Shown one piece after another: positions 22,981-29,440 of a stretch of DNA of 49,351 nucleotides. Numbering within the stretch: the stretch's first letter is position 1; every line of letters starts with the position of its first letter. Made by a program: the position numbers and the translations under genes. The stretch lies in assembly GCA_001829155.1 (NCBI GenBank), contig MIAO01000081.1:1-49351 (forward strand), read 5' to 3'. The DNA is from Spirochaetes bacterium GWB1_36_13 (GTDB lineage Bacteria > Spirochaetota > GWB1-36-13). The notes beneath the pieces were generated by a model. That model was not told the origin of the DNA and did no database searches. It saw only the letters and a program-made list of their open reading frames with translations.

Positions 22981-23430
22981 ATGAAACAAGCAGCGGTTTT
23001 TTTTCTATTGCTTTTTTCGTTTCCTGTATTTTCAGCTTCAAATTATGATCGGATGGAATATGTCAAGGTTCTTGAAAGAGAAGACAAATCCCTTTCTATT
23101 AAAAAATATGTTTTAATCAAAAACTCAGATGAAAAAATCTATGAAGATTCTTACTGGAAAGTCTATTATCAGAAAGATAAAATCATTGGCGAAGAGCTTT
23201 ACGAAAAAGGCCGGTTGGTTTATTACTATATTTATTATTATAAAAAAGATAAAATCTATCAAAAGGGTTTTTTCTGGCACGGTGTCTATTATGATATCAA
23301 GTATTTTAAAGCACAGGAAAAATACATCAAACAAGGTTTTTTTTATAAAAACTATCCTGAAACCTACAAAGTCTATAACAGCTCAGGAAAACTGATTTAT
23401 TCGCATTATTATCAGGATTTTGAGTCATAG
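22981..23430 (+). CDS. Secreted Tyr/Lys-rich protein, MORN-like
   Basis: 149 residues with a signal peptide (MKQAAVFFLLLFSFPVFSAS). The mature part is unusually rich in Tyr and Lys, in short strand units such as YWKVYYQKDKIIGEELYEKGRLVYY, YYKKDKIYQKGFFW and YKVYNSSGKLIYSHYY. The spacing recalls MORN or YwqK-type beta-hairpin repeats that wrap surfaces or glycans. It follows the ankyrin-HAMP gene by 5 bp with a weak ribosome-binding site, so it is probably in the same transcript. I cannot assign a function. Confidence 0.65.
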   Translation: MKQAAVFFLLLFSFPVFSASNYDRMEYVKVLEREDKSLSIKKYVLIKNSDEKIYEDSYWKVYYQKDKIIGEELYEKGRLVYYYIYYYKKDKIYQKGFFWHGVYYDIKYFKAQEKYIKQGFFYKNYPETYKVYNSSGKLIYSHYYQDFES

Positions 23431-23630
23431 TTAGTCAACCCTGAAAAAGTCAAAAAAGCCTTTACAATAAAGAATAAATCATAAAAAAGAAGCGGCACAT
23501 TTGCAAGATTTTCTATCTCTTTGACACCAACCCGGTAAAAAATGGAAGTTTATTCAATACATTCTTTTTTGAAGTGTCTTGAAGGTTTAATCTGATTGGA
23601 CTTGAATCACCTTATTTCAAGAGTATTCCA

Positions 23631-23751
23631 GCGGGTTTCAAATCCAAACCCCTAACCCCTTATCCTTAAGTCTTTAAGGACAAGGGGGAGTCCTCCGTGA
23701 TTTCATCCGTGAAATCAAGTCGGACGGGGAAACCCTGCATCGTGCAGGGTT
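23631..23751. repeat. Three-hairpin repeat element, copy 2
   Basis: Near-identical to 10515-10630: same leading gtttcaaatccaaaccc, a CCCCTTATCCTTAA hairpin, a TGATTTCA-TGAAATCA hairpin inside GTCC...GGAC, and AACCCTGCA-TCG-TGCAGGGTT. In the third hairpin the stem is perfect here, while copy 1 has a mismatch. Confidence 0.6.
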
Positions 23752-23837
23752 GAATAGTTATACTGAAATGAGTTTCAATTGTCAATAGATTGAAATGATT
23801 ATAATTTGCAAAAAATTGACCTTTTTTTTATCCTCAT

Positions 23838-23957
23838 TGTCATTCCCGCGAAGGCGGGAATCTATTGAAAATAAAACAATTAATTTACAGATTCCGATCT
23901 TTTGTAAGCAAAAACCGGAATGGCTGCTTTGCATTTTATATTCAGTTTAGTATAAAA
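23838..23957. repeat. 120-bp CATTCCCG palindrome element, copy 1
   Basis: Starts TGTCATTCCCGCGAAGGCGG, has a second hairpin with TTTTGTAAGCAAAA flanked by GATTCCG/CCGGAAT, and ends with cattttatattcagttta and GTATAAAA. The copy at 29321-29440 has the same length and order. Its end lies just upstream of the Rpn gene and could supply a promoter (TATAAAA). Confidence 0.65.
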
Positions 23958-23994
23958 GTGATTAAATTTTATACAAGACTTTTGAGGAGACTTT

Positions 23995-24870
23995 ATGAAA
24001 TTCTTAGACCCCACCAACGATGTGGCATTCAAAAAAATTTTCGGTAATGATCAGAAAAAAGAAATTCTCATCAGTTTTTTAAACAGTCTTCTCGGCTTGA
24101 AAGAGGGCAAAAAAATCCTTGAAGTCGAAATCCAAAATCCCTATCAAGTCCCGAAAATTGCCGAGCTTAAAAACACGGTTCTGGATGTGAAGTGCAAGGA
24201 TCAGAGAAATATTTCTTATCTGGTGGAGATGCAGGTAGCCAAGGCAAACGGGTTTGAAAAACGGGTGCTTTATTATACTTCCAAAGCTTATGTCAACCAG
24301 ATTGAAATTGGTGAAGACTATCCGCATTTAAACCAGGTAGTATTTCTCGGAATTCTTGATTTTAAAATATTTGATTCTCCCGAATATCTATCCACCCACT
24401 TGATATTGAATCAAAATACACAGGAACATGCTTTAAAAGACCTTTATTTTAATTTTGTGGAGCTTCCGAAATTCGAAAAAACTGAGTCAGAACTTGAAAC
24501 CATAGAAGACAAATGGATTTATTTTTTAAAAAACGCCAAAAATCTGGAAGTAGTGCCCGAATCGATGAAGGAAGAAGAATTTAAAAGCGCCTTTGAAACC
24601 CTCAAAAAATACGGATGGAATAAAGAAGAGCTTGAAGTTTATGACACAATCTCAATTTACCGCCAGGATGAACGGGGCAGGCTCGAGCAGGCAAAAATAG
24701 ACGGAGAAAAAATCGGAATTGAAAAAGGGATCGAAATTGGAATGGAAAAAGGAAAGATGGAAGAAAAAAAAGAATTTGCCATGAGCCTTTCAAAACTGGG
24801 ATGGTCAAAAGAACAAATTTCTCAGATATTAAAAATAAGTGAGGATGAAGTTGGAAAATACCTCGAATAA
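23995..24870 (+). CDS. Rpn/PD-(D/E)XK nuclease family transposase-like protein
   Basis: 291 residues. The N-terminus KFLDPTNDVAFKKIFGNDQ is the hallmark of Rpn-type (recombination-promoting nuclease, PDDEXK_2) proteins. The nuclease core is NTVLDVKCKDQRNISYLVEMQV, with Asp and Glu-x-Gln as catalytic residues, then ANGFEKRVLYYTSKAYVNQI. The C-terminal tail has short IEKG-type repeats followed by AMSLSKLGWSKEQISQILKISEDEV, a helix-turn-helix-like end. Rpn proteins cut DNA and are linked to recombination and transfer; cellular roles are poorly known. The start ATG has GAGGAGACTTT before it. A duplicated copy of the tail lies directly downstream, so the locus is unstable. Confidence 0.88.
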   Translation: MKFLDPTNDVAFKKIFGNDQKKEILISFLNSLLGLKEGKKILEVEIQNPYQVPKIAELKNTVLDVKCKDQRNISYLVEMQVAKANGFEKRVLYYTSKAYVNQIEIGEDYPHLNQVVFLGILDFKIFDSPEYLSTHLILNQNTQEHALKDLYFNFVELPKFEKTESELETIEDKWIYFLKNAKNLEVVPESMKEEEFKSAFETLKKYGWNKEELEVYDTISIYRQDERGRLEQAKIDGEKIGIEKGIEIGMEKGKMEEKKEFAMSLSKLGWSKEQISQILKISEDEVGKYLE

Positions 24871-25222
24871 TGCTGAAAAAGAAAGATGGAAAAGATGGAC
24901 TGAGTCTATGGAAAAAGTAGCGTTGGAAATTCGCCGCCAGGATGAGAGAGGTGTAATCGAGCAGGCAAAAATAGACGGAGAAAAAATCGGAATTGAAAAA
25001 GGAATTGAAAAAGGAATTGAAAAAGGAATTGAAAAAGGAATGGAAAAGGGGATCGAAATTGGAATGGAAAAAGGAATGGAAAAGGGGATCGAAATTGGAA
25101 TGGAAAAAGGAAAGATGGAAGAAAAAAAAGAATTTGCTATAAGCCTTTCAAAACTGGGATGGTCAAAAGAACAAATTTCTCAGATATTAAAAATAAGTGA
25201 GGATGAAGTTGAAAGATTTTGA
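24839..25222 (+). pseudogene. Duplicated C-terminal tail of an Rpn-type protein
   Basis: 127 codons open, overlapping the end of the Rpn gene in another frame. From residue 40 onward it repeats the Rpn tail almost exactly: EQAKIDGEKIGIEKG, then KEFAISLSKLGWSKEQISQILKISEDEV. The 12-bp IEKG/MEKG repeat tract is expanded to ten units here, against three in the upstream gene. There is no nuclease core. It could be expressed from an internal start such as MEKVALEIRRQ, but most likely it is debris of a second Rpn copy or of a tandem duplication. Confidence 0.6.
24989..25108 (+). repeat. Ten tandem 12-bp repeats (I/M-E-K/I-G coding)
   Basis: Four units of GGAATTGAAAAA (24989-25036) are followed by six units made of GGAATGGAAAAG, GGGATCGAAATT and GGAATGGAAAAA, each used twice (25037-25108). 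The matching place in the Rpn gene (24715-24750) has three units. Unit length keeps the frame, so copy number can change without a frameshift. Confidence 0.85.
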
Positions 25223-25269
25223 AGAAGGAAAACCACAGGGAATGATCCCCGCAGTTTAGAAAGAATGGA

Positions 25270-25653
25270 TTATTCCATGCTTTTTAAGTTAATTGCGTAA
25301 AGAGCGATGAAACCGCCTGTGATAATGAGGCTGACAATGCTAAAAGCACCAAAGATGGTTGCAGCGATGAAAGCGGCAGCATTTGCTCCGGTATAGATGA
25401 AAAATCCGAGTTTTTGACCTTTCATCATTTGAAGAGCGCCATAAAAAGATCCAGCTGCAAAAATCAAGCTTAACACTAAATAAACAGTGCTTCCGCCCAT
25501 TGCAGATCCGAGACCAGGAATGTTAGCCATCAATGCTCCCGCACCGATAATCAGAAGAAGAGATCCTAAAATCGCAAGTCCGCTTCCGATAAAAGTCAGG
25601 ATGCATAATACCTTTAAAAAGGTAGGTATTGTTTTGTTTTCGGTTTCACCCAT
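25270..25653 (-). CDS. Small four-helix membrane protein of unknown function
   Basis: 127 residues. After a short polar start (MGETENKTIPTFLK) come four hydrophobic segments: VLCILTFIGSGLAILGSLLLI, STVYLVLSLIFAAGSFYGALQMM, GFFIYTGANAAAFIAATIFGA and IVSLIITGGFIALYAINL. The ribosome-binding site is AAGGAGAAACAAA. Such small Gly/Ala-rich proteins are common in AT-rich diderms and have no known function. The gene is convergent with the Rpn debris and stands alone; the MITE-like copy C lies upstream. Confidence 0.75.
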   Translation of the reverse strand: MGETENKTIPTFLKVLCILTFIGSGLAILGSLLLIIGAGALMANIPGLGSAMGGSTVYLVLSLIFAAGSFYGALQMMKGQKLGFFIYTGANAAAFIAATIFGAFSIVSLIITGGFIALYAINLKSME

Positions 25654-25781
25654 TTTGTTTCTCCTTAAAAATTTTATAAAGTATCGTAGATTATAATATA
25701 ATACTCTTTTTTCAAAGAAAAAAAAGGAATTTATTTTTCTGAAGAAAATACTTAGTTTTCTTATTATTTATTTTCTCTTAA

Positions 25782-25911
25782 AGCGAGTTTTAAAAATTAA
25801 TTTTCCTGTCATTTCGAACAAAGTGAGAAATCTTAAAATATTGATATTAAAAAAGATTTCTCTTCGCTTTGCTCATCGAAATGACGATTTTTTCTATTTT
25901 TAGAACTGCCC
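25782..25911. mobile_element. 130-bp palindromic MITE-like element, copy C
   Basis: Nearly identical to copy A and in the same orientation, from AGCGAGTTTTAAAAATTA to TATTTTTAGAACTGCCC. TTAA lies directly on both sides (25778-25781 and 25912-25915). The core is again exactly 130 bp. Confidence 0.75.
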
Positions 25912-26003
25912 TTAATATATCAGAAAAATAATGTAAAAAACTATGAATCATAAATTGAATCCTCAAAAAAATCATTTTCATTAAAATAAAAAGGCGAAAA
26001 AAA

Positions 26004-26032
26004 TTGTTATCTTGGTGTATATTGATTAATTT
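26004..26032 (+). promoter_or_regulatory. Possible promoter of the VWA lipoprotein operon
   Basis: TTGTTA (26004-26009) and TAATTT (26027-26032) are 17 bp apart, after GCGAAAAAAA. The start codon of the first gene lies 22 bases downstream. Predicted by eye. Confidence 0.35.
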
Positions 26033-26054
26033 TTAAAAGAAAAGGCAAGAGAGA

Positions 26055-26669
26055 ATGAAGTCAAATCTACTGAAAAAAACTTTTTTTATTTTATTGCTCA
26101 ATGCAATCGGCGTTGCGCTCGGAGTTTATTTCCGGGTGCCTCTTTTGTTTTTGCTGGGCGCATTTATCGGACTGATTCTTATTTGGGCTGTATTTGCTTT
26201 ATCATCCAAAGAACTGAAATCAGGAAACGCTCCCTCAAAATACAGCGATTATTTAAACCGGAATTTTTTTGAAGATAAAATCCGCCCTGTCCGGCAGGCA
26301 AAGCATCAGGCGGTTTTGGAAGTGCTGGAAGATATGTTTGATCTGGCATCTAAAATTTCACTCAAAGAAAAAGATTATTCCACTACTTTAGAATACACGG
26401 TTTATCAGGCGGTTTCTTTGGGGCTTAAAATTTCTGAGCTTATGGTTTTAGCTGAAGACGAGTCTTTGGGTGATTCCAATATCACTAAAATTAAAAAAAG
26501 TTTACTCAAGCTCAAGGAAAATCTCTCGGAAACCAAACAAAATCTGGCGGGAATCCTGACCAATCTCTCTTTAGGCGAGTCCAACTATTCTAAAATTAAT
26601 ATCAATAAAGAATTGTCTTTTTTAAATAAGACTCTTGAAGAAACTATGAAAGAGGAGAATGAGCTATGA
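26055..26669 (+). CDS. Membrane protein with helical cytoplasmic tail, VWA operon
   Basis: 204 residues. Two closely spaced membrane segments at the N-terminus (FFILLLNAIGVALGVYF, LLFLLGAFIGLILIWAVFAL) are followed by a long helical region with coiled-coil character (VLEVLEDMFDLASKISLKEKD, KLKENLSETKQNLAGILTNL). The layout resembles XpaC-like membrane proteins that accompany VWA or TelA-type proteins, but I cannot confirm the family. The stop overlaps the start of the VWA lipoprotein gene by 4 bp (ATGA). A role as membrane anchor or partner of that lipoprotein is inferred. Confidence 0.65.
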   Translation: MKSNLLKKTFFILLLNAIGVALGVYFRVPLLFLLGAFIGLILIWAVFALSSKELKSGNAPSKYSDYLNRNFFEDKIRPVRQAKHQAVLEVLEDMFDLASKISLKEKDYSTTLEYTVYQAVSLGLKISELMVLAEDESLGDSNITKIKKSLLKLKENLSETKQNLAGILTNLSLGESNYSKININKELSFLNKTLEETMKEENEL

Positions 26670-28381
26670 AAAAAAAACTTTCTTTTTATCTCAAAAGAGG
26701 AGCATTTTTCTTTTTGTCTCTCGCAGTAATCTCAGGATGCGGCGGTTATGAAAATAAAACCGAGCAGGAGTTGATAGAACTCAGCCGTGAAGCCTTAAAA
26801 AATGATATTTTTATTCAAGAAAATATCCCGTCTCAAATTGTGCCGAAAAATATTGAAAATATTTCTAATCTTCCGAAGCTCGATACAATCACGCTTTATG
26901 GAGAGACACCTGACAATGATCCGAATTCTATTTATATCGAAGTAGCGACTTCGACTGAAAAAGGCGTGAATGAGTATCAGGATCTCATGCTCTATGCGGT
27001 GAAAAAATTTAATGATAAAAGAGAGACCATAAACGGAAAAACGGTCAAGATAGGTCTTCGCTCCATTGCTTCAGGAACAGCCTATGAGATGATCAGCGCA
27101 GGTGTTTACAAACCCAACGGTTATACTCCTGCCAATCCCCTCTGGATCGAGCTTCTCAGATATAAAGGCGTGGATACCGCTTATCTGGGAAGCGTAGTCA
27201 ACAATCCTCCCGGATTGGTGATGAAAAGGGAAAGATATGAAAAACTGGAAGAAGAGTATAAAAAAGTAGATTTCAATCTGATTATGGAACTGACGATGCA
27301 GGGAAAAATATTTCCAGGCTATCCCAGCCCCTATAGTTCCAGTACTGCTTTAAACTTTCTTTATTCCATTCTCTATGAAGCAGCCAAAAAACAAAATCAA
27401 ATCTTGAGTGCAGAGCTGATTACCAATGAAATTATTGCCAGCGCTTTTACTGAGTTTCAAAAATCAGTCAAGGTTATTGGTCCTACAACAACTTATTTAA
27501 GAGAAATCTTTGAAAAATACGGCGATAATTCCATCAACTGTTTCCCGGTTGAAAAACAAGACCTTTATGTTTTAAAGAAAAATGGAAAACTGGATGAAAA
27601 CGCGCTTGTGTTTATTCCTTTCGGGAAAATTGAACACAATAACCCGTTAGTCTCTCTTCCGTGGAACACAAAAGAAGAAAATGAAGCGCTTGCCTCGTTT
27701 TATCAGTATTTAAGAAGTGCGGAAATCCAAAGACACGCGCAGAATATTGGTTTTGAAGCTCCAAACAACCAGTTTTCAGGGCTTCCGGATGGAAAACTTC
27801 TCATGACAGCGCAAAGTCTCTGGAAAAACTATAAAGATGCTGGCCGGAAAGTTTACAGCGTATTTGTCGTCGATCGAAGCGGTTCGATGAACGGAGAACC
27901 ACTTCTGGAAGTGAAGAAAGCGATGTTTTTTTCAGCTCAATATATCAAAAGAAGCAGTGAAATCGGATTAATCAGTTTCAGCGATGATATTACCATTCAC
28001 CTCCCGATCAACGAATACAACAACCTTCAACAAGGCAAATATTTAACCGCAATTGACGATATTACCGCCGGAGGGCAGACTTTTCTTTTTGAATCGGTTC
28101 TTCAAGCCTCATTGATGCTGGAAGAAAAGAAAAAACAGGATCCGAAAGGGAAATTTTATATTTTTCTTCTGACAGACGGACTGGCTTCAAACAACAACCG
28201 GCTTTCGCTTGTGGTTCAGATGGTGAAAAAATCAGGAATCACAGTCATTCCGGTTGCTTACAATCTTTCGGATGTGAATGAGCTGAATGCGTTGGCCGAA
28301 GCAAATGAAAGCAGCATTATTTCAGGAAAGCCTGAAGATATTATCTCTAAACTGCAGATGCTTTTTGAAACGATGCAGTAG
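26666..28381 (+). CDS. Lipoprotein with solute-binding-like domain and C-terminal von Willebrand factor A domain
   Basis: 571 residues. A lipoprotein signal peptide ends in VISGC (Cys25). Residues 70-375 resemble a periplasmic-binding-protein type II fold (YIEVATSTEKGVNEYQ, FPGYPSPYSSSTALNFLYSILYEAA). Residues 394-571 are a VWA domain with the metal-ion-dependent adhesion site DRSGSMNG (Asp403, Ser405, Ser407), a Thr-containing loop GGQTFLFE and FLLTDG. VWA domains with an intact MIDAS bind divalent metal and protein ligands. This fused layout is known from a few bacterial families with unknown roles. It sits between a membrane-helical protein (4-bp overlap) and a small membrane protein (9 bp gap), as a three-gene operon. 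Confidence 0.85.
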   Translation: MKKKLSFYLKRGAFFFLSLAVISGCGGYENKTEQELIELSREALKNDIFIQENIPSQIVPKNIENISNLPKLDTITLYGETPDNDPNSIYIEVATSTEKGVNEYQDLMLYAVKKFNDKRETINGKTVKIGLRSIASGTAYEMISAGVYKPNGYTPANPLWIELLRYKGVDTAYLGSVVNNPPGLVMKRERYEKLEEEYKKVDFNLIMELTMQGKIFPGYPSPYSSSTALNFLYSILYEAAKKQNQILSAELITNEIIASAFTEFQKSVKVIGPTTTYLREIFEKYGDNSINCFPVEKQDLYVLKKNGKLDENALVFIPFGKIEHNNPLVSLPWNTKEENEALASFYQYLRSAEIQRHAQNIGFEAPNNQFSGLPDGKLLMTAQSLWKNYKDAGRKVYSVFVVDRSGSMNGEPLLEVKKAMFFSAQYIKRSSEIGLISFSDDITIHLPINEYNNLQQGKYLTAIDDITAGGQTFLFESVLQASLMLEEKKKQDPKGKFYIFLLTDGLASNNNRLSLVVQMVKKSGITVIPVAYNLSDVNELNALAEANESSIISGKPEDIISKLQMLFETMQ

Positions 28382-28390
28382 GAGGGTTGT

Positions 28391-28909
28391 TTGCTGAAAA
28401 CAAGATTTGCATGGACAGTTGTTTTAATTATTCTGGTTTATGGAGCTTTGATCGGGTTTCAGTCTCAGCGGATTAAAAGCGCAACCGTAAATTATGACGG
28501 ATATACCGTGATTTTATGGGATAATGGAATCCAGATGAAAAATGAAAACTTTTTCAGCCTGGAAATCTTAAATCAATTGATTGATTCTGCCCCGGAAAAA
28601 ACAGCGGTGGTAAAAGTCCGTCAGGATGTGGAGTTGGTCAAGGATTTTAAAGACAGCGCGCCGGATTTCAATATTTATAAAAACATCGGCGGAACTGATT
28701 TTTTTGCGGGTTTTGACCTTGCGTTGGAAAAAGCCCTTTCTGTTTCTCCCTCCAGAATCGTGATTCTTTCCAAAGGGTATAATATGCTGGGCAGTGAAAG
28801 TAAAATAAGAAAAAAAACGGCTGTTCCGGTGGTGATTATTTACTTTAACGAGAAAAAAGACTTGGGAATCGACGGTGCTACTTATCAACAGTATTCGGAT
28901 GTGAAATAA
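28391..28909 (+). CDS. Single-pass membrane protein with VWA-like fold, third gene of the VWA operon
   Basis: 172 residues starting at TTG 28391, with GGAGGG 5 bases upstream. One N-terminal membrane segment (FAWTVVLIILVYGALIGF) precedes a domain with strand-helix alternation (YTVILWDNG, KTAVVKVRQDVELVKDF, ARGGTDFFAGF-like GGTDFFAGFDLALEKAL, SRIVILSKGYNMLG, TAVPVVIIYFNE). This resembles half of a VWA or Rossmann-like fold without a MIDAS. It may be a degenerate partner of the lipoprotein VWA. Function unknown. Confidence 0.65.
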   Translation: MLKTRFAWTVVLIILVYGALIGFQSQRIKSATVNYDGYTVILWDNGIQMKNENFFSLEILNQLIDSAPEKTAVVKVRQDVELVKDFKDSAPDFNIYKNIGGTDFFAGFDLALEKALSVSPSRIVILSKGYNMLGSESKIRKKTAVPVVIIYFNEKKDLGIDGATYQQYSDVK

Positions 28910-28935
28910 GTTTTGTCTGACGGATGGGTTAGAGC

Positions 28936-29241
28936 ATGGATATAAATATTGCAGATTATTCCAGAACAATCAAAACAATATTAAAGCATCAGTTAAAAAC
29001 AATGATTCTTTTTGGCTCAAGAGCAAGAGGTGATTTTAATCCAGATTCAGACTATGATTTCTTGATTGTTCTTAAACATAAAGAAGAAAGTTTATTGGAT
29101 AAAATAAAAAATTCTCAACTCGATTTTTTAAATCAGTATGATCTTTTAGCAAGTTGTTTAGTATTAGATGAAAGTGAGTGGAAGGAAGAACAAAAATATC
29201 CTCTGGGAAAAAATATCTTAAAAGAAGGCAAGATATTGTGA
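28936..29241 (+). CDS. MNT-type nucleotidyltransferase (antitoxin-like)
   Basis: 101 residues, a minimal nucleotidyltransferase: MILFGSRARGDFNPDSDYDFLIVL has the GS..RG and DxD motifs needed for metal and nucleotide binding. Such MNT proteins pair with HEPN RNases, and the MNT modifies the HEPN toxin to silence it. The partner begins 4 bp before this stop (GTGA overlap), as expected, but is cut short by a repeat element after about 28 residues. The antitoxin is therefore an orphan. It could still act on another HEPN protein. Confidence 0.85.
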   Translation: MDINIADYSRTIKTILKHQLKTMILFGSRARGDFNPDSDYDFLIVLKHKEESLLDKIKNSQLDFLNQYDLLASCLVLDESEWKEEQKYPLGKNILKEGKIL

Positions 29242-29351
29242 ATCAAAATCAAGAACAAATTGCAAATATGATGAAAAAAGCAGAAGAAAAATTAATGGCT
29301 GCAAAAAAACAACTCCTTTCTGTCATTCCCGCGAAGGCGGGAATCTATTGA
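29238..29351 (+). pseudogene. HEPN toxin gene truncated by a palindromic repeat
   Basis: A GTG start overlaps the MNT stop. The frame reads MNQNQEQIANMMKKAEEKLM, matching the first helix of HEPN proteins, then runs into the repeat element at about 29321 and ends as SVIPAKAGIY at a TGA (29349-29351). The catalytic RxxxxH motif that normally lies further downstream is gone. The remnant cannot be an active RNase. Confidence 0.75.
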
Positions 29352-29440
29352 AAATAAGTTTTTTAAGTAATAGATTCCGGTCTTTTGCAAGCAAAAACCG
29401 GAATGACAATTTTGCATTTTATATTCAGTTTCGTATAAAA
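29321..29440. repeat. 120-bp CATTCCCG palindrome element, copy 2
   Basis: Same structure as 23838-23957: TGTCATTCCCGCGAAGGCGG, a second hairpin around TTTTGCAAGCAAAA between ATTCCGG and CCGGAATGAC, and the cattttatattcagtttcg plus TATAAAA end. It interrupts the HEPN gene on its left and abuts the ATG of the radical SAM gene on its right. Confidence 0.65.

Larger units (their letters stand above)
23431..23994. other. 564-bp non-coding gap with two repeat elements
   Basis: No gene is seen. The first 200 bases show nothing notable. Then come the three-hairpin repeat copy 2 (23631-23751) and a 120-bp CATTCCCG palindrome element (23838-23957), which ends 38 bp before the Rpn gene. Confidence 0.8.

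Noticed and set aside
23995-25222. Rpn gene plus tail as a complete insertion sequence
   Set aside because: No terminal inverted repeats or target duplication could be found around the pair, so it is recorded as a gene and debris.
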